Below are positions 6,956 to 9,143 of a DNA stretch of 9,143 nt, one piece after another; positions within the stretch are counted from its first letter, which is position 1, and each line of letters opens with the position of its first letter. Below the pieces are notes generated by a model. It saw nothing but the letters and a program-made list of their open reading frames with translations, made no database searches and was not told where the DNA came from. Location: positions 1 through 9,143 of the forward strand of contig JAJXSV010000081.1 of NCBI GenBank assembly GCA_021784375.1, read 5' to 3'. The position numbers were made by a program, and so were the translations under genes. The DNA comes from Actinomycetes bacterium. GTDB lineage: Bacteria > Actinomycetota > Actinomycetes > S36-B12 > UBA5976.

Positions 6956-7918
6956 TCACTGCTCGCGTGAGGACTTGAGATCGCGTCGCAGTTCCGGCGG
7001 TAGTGAGAACACCAGCGACTCCTGGGCGCCGGTGACTTCCTCGACCTTGCCGAAACCGTGCTCCTTGAGCCAGTGCAGCACTCCGATCACCAGCTCTTCG
7101 GGCACGGAAGCCCCGGAGGTAAGGCCCACGATGCCCGCACCCTCGAACCAATCGGCCTGCAACTCATCGGCGGTGTCGATGCGGTAGCCCTTGCGCGCGC
7201 CGGCCTGCAGCCCAACCTCGAGCAGGCGTACGGAGTTCGACGAGTTGCCACTTCCCACCACGATCAGCACATCGCAGTCAGGGGCGATCTCCTTCACCGC
7301 CGTCTGGCGGTTCTGCGTGGCGTAGCAGATGTCGTCACTGGGCGGGCTGATGAGATGCGGCAGCCGATCGCGCAGCCGCTCCACGGTCCGCACGGTCTCG
7401 TCCACTGAGAGTGTGGTCTGTGAGAGCCAGACCGTCTTGCGTTGCGGATTCACCTGCACCGCGTCGGCGCCGGCAGGGCCATCGATGAGGGTGATGGACG
7501 CAGGTGCCTCCCCCATGGTGCCAATGACCTCTTCGTGGCCCTCATGGCCGATGAGCAGAATGTTGTAGCCCTCGTTGGCGAAACGCCGGGCCTCGGAATG
7601 CACCTTGGATACCAGCGGGCAGGTGGCGTCGATGGCCTTGAGCCGGCGTTCGGCGGCCTCCACGTGCACGCTGGGTGCCACGCCGTGCGCGCTGAAGACG
7701 ACGGTGGCGCCGTCCGGAACCTCGTCGAGTTCCTCCACGAAAATGGCGCCCTGATCGCGCAACTGCTCGACCACGTACTTGTTGTGGACGATCTCCTTGC
7801 GCACGTAGATGGGGGCGCCGTACAGCGTGAGCGCCTGCTTCACGGTCTCAACGGCGCGATCAACGCCGGCACAGTAGCCACGGGGGGCAGCCAGCAGAAC
7901 GGTTCCCGGAGTACGCAT
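6956..7918 (-). CDS. ispH: 4-hydroxy-3-methylbut-2-enyl diphosphate reductase
   Basis: IspH (LytB) makes isopentenyl and dimethylallyl diphosphate from HMBPP, the last step of the MEP isoprenoid pathway. It uses a [4Fe-4S] cluster and electrons from ferredoxin or flavodoxin. The three cluster cysteines are present: C16 in [13 protein letters not shown]100 in [12 protein letters not shown] and C198 in [11 protein letters not shown]. Substrate-binding residues are also seen: H46 (IVHNKYV), H78 (FSAHGV), H125 and E130 ([11 protein letters not shown]), SGNSSNS (about 223-229) and SGASVPE (about 268-274). The length of 320 residues is normal. An in-frame ATG at 7927 adds three residues, but the -10-like TACCAT overlaps that codon, so the second ATG at 7918 is preferred. 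Neither ATG has an SD. Divergent from xseA, convergent with the DUF6542-like gene. Confidence 0.97.
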   Translation of the reverse strand: MRTPGTVLLAAPRGYCAGVDRAVETVKQALTLYGAPIYVRKEIVHNKYVVEQLRDQGAIFVEELDEVPDGATVVFSAHGVAPSVHVEAAERRLKAIDATCPLVSKVHSEARRFANEGYNILLIGHEGHEEVIGTMGEAPASITLIDGPAGADAVQVNPQRKTVWLSQTTLSVDETVRTVERLRDRLPHLISPPSDDICYATQNRQTAVKEIAPDCDVLIVVGSGNSSNSVRLLEVGLQAGARKGYRIDTADELQADWFEGAGIVGLTSGASVPEELVIGVLHWLKEHGFGKVEEVTGAQESLVFSLPPELRRDLKSSREQ

Positions 7919-7925
7919 ATCGGAC

Positions 7926-7931
7926 ATGGTA
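7926..7931 (-). promoter_or_regulatory. Candidate -10 element of ispH, leaderless
   Basis: TACCAT on the minus strand fits TAnnnT and is followed by 7 bases and then the ATG at 7918. It includes the first two bases of the upstream ATG at 7927, so if it is the promoter that first ATG would not be transcribed as a start. Confidence 0.5.
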
Positions 7932-7937
7932 GACGTT

Positions 7938-7963
7938 CGGCCCGGGTCGGATCCGACGGGCCG
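7938..7963. repeat. Nested palindrome in the ispH/xseA divergent promoter region
   Basis: The core GTCGGATCCGAC (7946-7957) is a perfect 12-bp palindrome. The outer arms CGGCCC (7938-7943) and GGGCCG (7958-7963) are also complementary, with a 2-base GG bulge on the left, giving an almost complete 26-base dyad. It begins 6 bases upstream of the ispH -10, so it covers the place of a -35 box. This is a candidate operator; the regulator is unknown. Confidence 0.5.
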
Positions 7964-8034
7964 TTGCCGAGCAGGCGCCTGCGCCCCCGGCGCGCTCAGG
8001 CCCGGCTGTCGGAGGGGCGTGGTTGGCTACGCGC

Positions 8035-9143
8035 ATGACGCTTCCCGGCCAGGCCCCCGAGAGCGCGTACCCGGTACGCGAGCTGTCGGCGCGCATAGGG
8101 GACACCATCAACAAATGGCCGCGGGTGTGGGTCGAGGGCCAGCTGGCGGAACTCAACCTGCGCGTCCCCTGGGCGTTCTCCGTGTTGCGGGACGCAGATA
8201 CGGACATGTCCATCCGCCTCGCCGGCCCCGCCGCCGTGTTCACGCGCGCCGAGGTGCAGATCGGCAGCCGGGTGGCGGTGCTGCTGCAGCCCGAATGGCG
8301 GCCCAACAACGGCACCCTGCAATTCCGCGTGCATGCGGTGCAGACCGTGGGCGTGGGCGAGCTGCTGCTGCGCCTGGAAAAACTGCGTGCACTGCTGGCT
8401 GCCGAGGGCCTGTTCGCGCCCGAGCGCAAGCGGCCACTGCCAGTGCTGCCCCACCTGGTGGGCCTCATCTGCGGACGCGAGAGCGACGCCAAGCACGACG
8501 TCATAACCAACGCCAGTAAGCGCTGGCCCCATGTTCGCTTCGAGGTGGCGGAAGTAGCCGTGCAGCGCCCCACCGCCGTGGAGCAGGTGAGCGCCGCCCT
8601 GCGTCGTTTCGAGGCCGATCCCGAGATCGACGTCATCGTCATCGCTCGCGGCGGCGGCGCCTTCGAGGATCTCCTGCCCTTCAGTGATGAAGGCCTGTTG
8701 CGCGTGGTGTCGGCCTGTTTCACGCCCATCGTGAGCGCCATCGGCCACGAGCAGGACCGACCGCTGCTGGACGATGTCGCCGACGTCCGCGCATCCACCC
8801 CCACCGATGCGGCGCGCCGCATCGTTCCGGACATGGAGGAGGAGTTGCGCGGACTGGATCGAGTGCGCCAGCGCTCGCTGCAACGGGTGCAACGTGCGCT
8901 GGAACGGGAATCACTGGCGCTGGCCCGGCTGCGCGATGCCATCGATCGTGCCCACCCGGCACAGGTCATCGAAGAGCGTCGACGCGAGAACAGCACCCTG
9001 CGTGCCCAGGCGGCTGCGCTGGCGTTGCTGCGTATCGAGCGCTGGCGGGCCTCACTGGGCACGGCACATGCACGGCTCACCGCACTGTCGCCGCAACTCA
9101 CCCTCGATCGCGGGTTCGCGGTGGTGCGTAACGCCGATGGCAG
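8035..9143 (+). CDS. xseA: Exodeoxyribonuclease VII large subunit, 3' end missing
   Basis: 369 codons are visible and the frame is open at the right edge. XseA is the catalytic subunit of exonuclease VII, which degrades single-stranded DNA from either end together with several small XseB subunits. The N-terminal OB-fold (about 12-105) contains WPRVWVEGQLAELN. The catalytic domain has GLICGRESDAKHDVITNASKR (start near 143), IDVIVIARGGGAFEDLLPFSDE (RGGG at 205-208), IGHEQDRPLLDDVADVRAS (GHE at 237-239) and STPTDAA. A coiled-coil region (about 265-345) follows, then LSPQLTLDRGFAVVRN, the typical C-terminal element, so only a short tail is likely missing. No SD lies near the ATG; GGAGGGG at 8011-8017 is too distant. 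TTGGCT (8023-8028) ends 6 bases before the ATG, a weak -10 match consistent with a leaderless start. xseB would be expected just downstream. Confidence 0.96.
   Translation, partial: MTLPGQAPESAYPVRELSARIGDTINKWPRVWVEGQLAELNLRVPWAFSVLRDADTDMSIRLAGPAAVFTRAEVQIGSRVAVLLQPEWRPNNGTLQFRVHAVQTVGVGELLLRLEKLRALLAAEGLFAPERKRPLPVLPHLVGLICGRESDAKHDVITNASKRWPHVRFEVAEVAVQRPTAVEQVSAALRRFEADPEIDVIVIARGGGAFEDLLPFSDEGLLRVVSACFTPIVSAIGHEQDRPLLDDVADVRASTPTDAARRIVPDMEEELRGLDRVRQRSLQRVQRALERESLALARLRDAIDRAHPAQVIEERRRENSTLRAQAAALALLRIERWRASLGTAHARLTALSPQLTLDRGFAVVRNADG

Noticed and set aside
7860..9101. Minus-strand open frame of 413 codons opposite xseA
   Set aside because: The Ser/Arg-rich translation lacks any motif and overlaps both the ispH start region and xseA, whose family motifs are unambiguous.
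1..9143. CRISPR array, insertion sequence, prophage, toxin-antitoxin or defence system
   Set aside because: There are no regularly spaced repeats, transposase or integrase motifs, terminal inverted repeats, or small paired ORFs with an SD. Nearly all coding capacity is taken by recognised families with uniform GC-rich codon use.

Overview
The window looks like chromosomal DNA from a high-GC actinobacterium. Codon use is strongly GC-biased, and the block ychF - rmuC - DUF6542-like membrane protein - ispH - xseA resembles the ychF/ispH/xseA neighbourhood I recall from Actinomycetota. Several genes in that block have no Shine-Dalgarno (SD) sequence. Instead a TAnnnT -10 element sits 6-8 bases before the start codon, which is the layout of leaderless actinobacterial mRNAs. 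I cannot name the genus from this sequence.

Layout. Positions 1-1739 (minus strand) hold the proton-translocating nicotinamide nucleotide transhydrogenase operon, pntA followed by pntB, with pntB cut by the window edge. Positions 1740-2137 are a gene-poor divergent spacer of about 400 bases, with a perfect 10-bp inverted repeat, an AT-richer patch and one tiny ORF of doubtful status. Positions 2138-3680 (plus strand) hold a class I SAM-dependent methyltransferase and a RibD_C / dihydrofolate-reductase-like oxidoreductase, each with a good SD. They converge on ychF (3735-4808, minus). ychF is divergent from rmuC (4877-5998, plus), which is followed by a DUF6542-like membrane protein with its own apparent -10 (6056-6916, plus). 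That gene converges on ispH (6956-7918, minus). ispH is divergent from xseA (8035 to the window end, plus, truncated).

How the genes relate. PntAB supplies NADPH using the proton gradient. IspH catalyses the last step of the MEP isoprenoid pathway and needs reducing power. XseA is the large subunit of exonuclease VII and RmuC is a nuclease-like protein linked to suppression of DNA rearrangement, so two DNA-maintenance genes lie close together. YchF is a universally conserved ribosome-associated P-loop NTPase. The methyltransferase and the oxidoreductase are accessory enzymes of unknown substrate.

Novelty. I see no phage, transposon, CRISPR array, defence island, tRNA or rRNA. This is mostly an ordinary housekeeping region. 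The points worth a second look are the shared leaderless promoter geometry, the palindrome in the ispH/xseA promoter region, the structured pntA upstream spacer and the membrane protein between rmuC and ispH. I did not find a convincing undescribed system.
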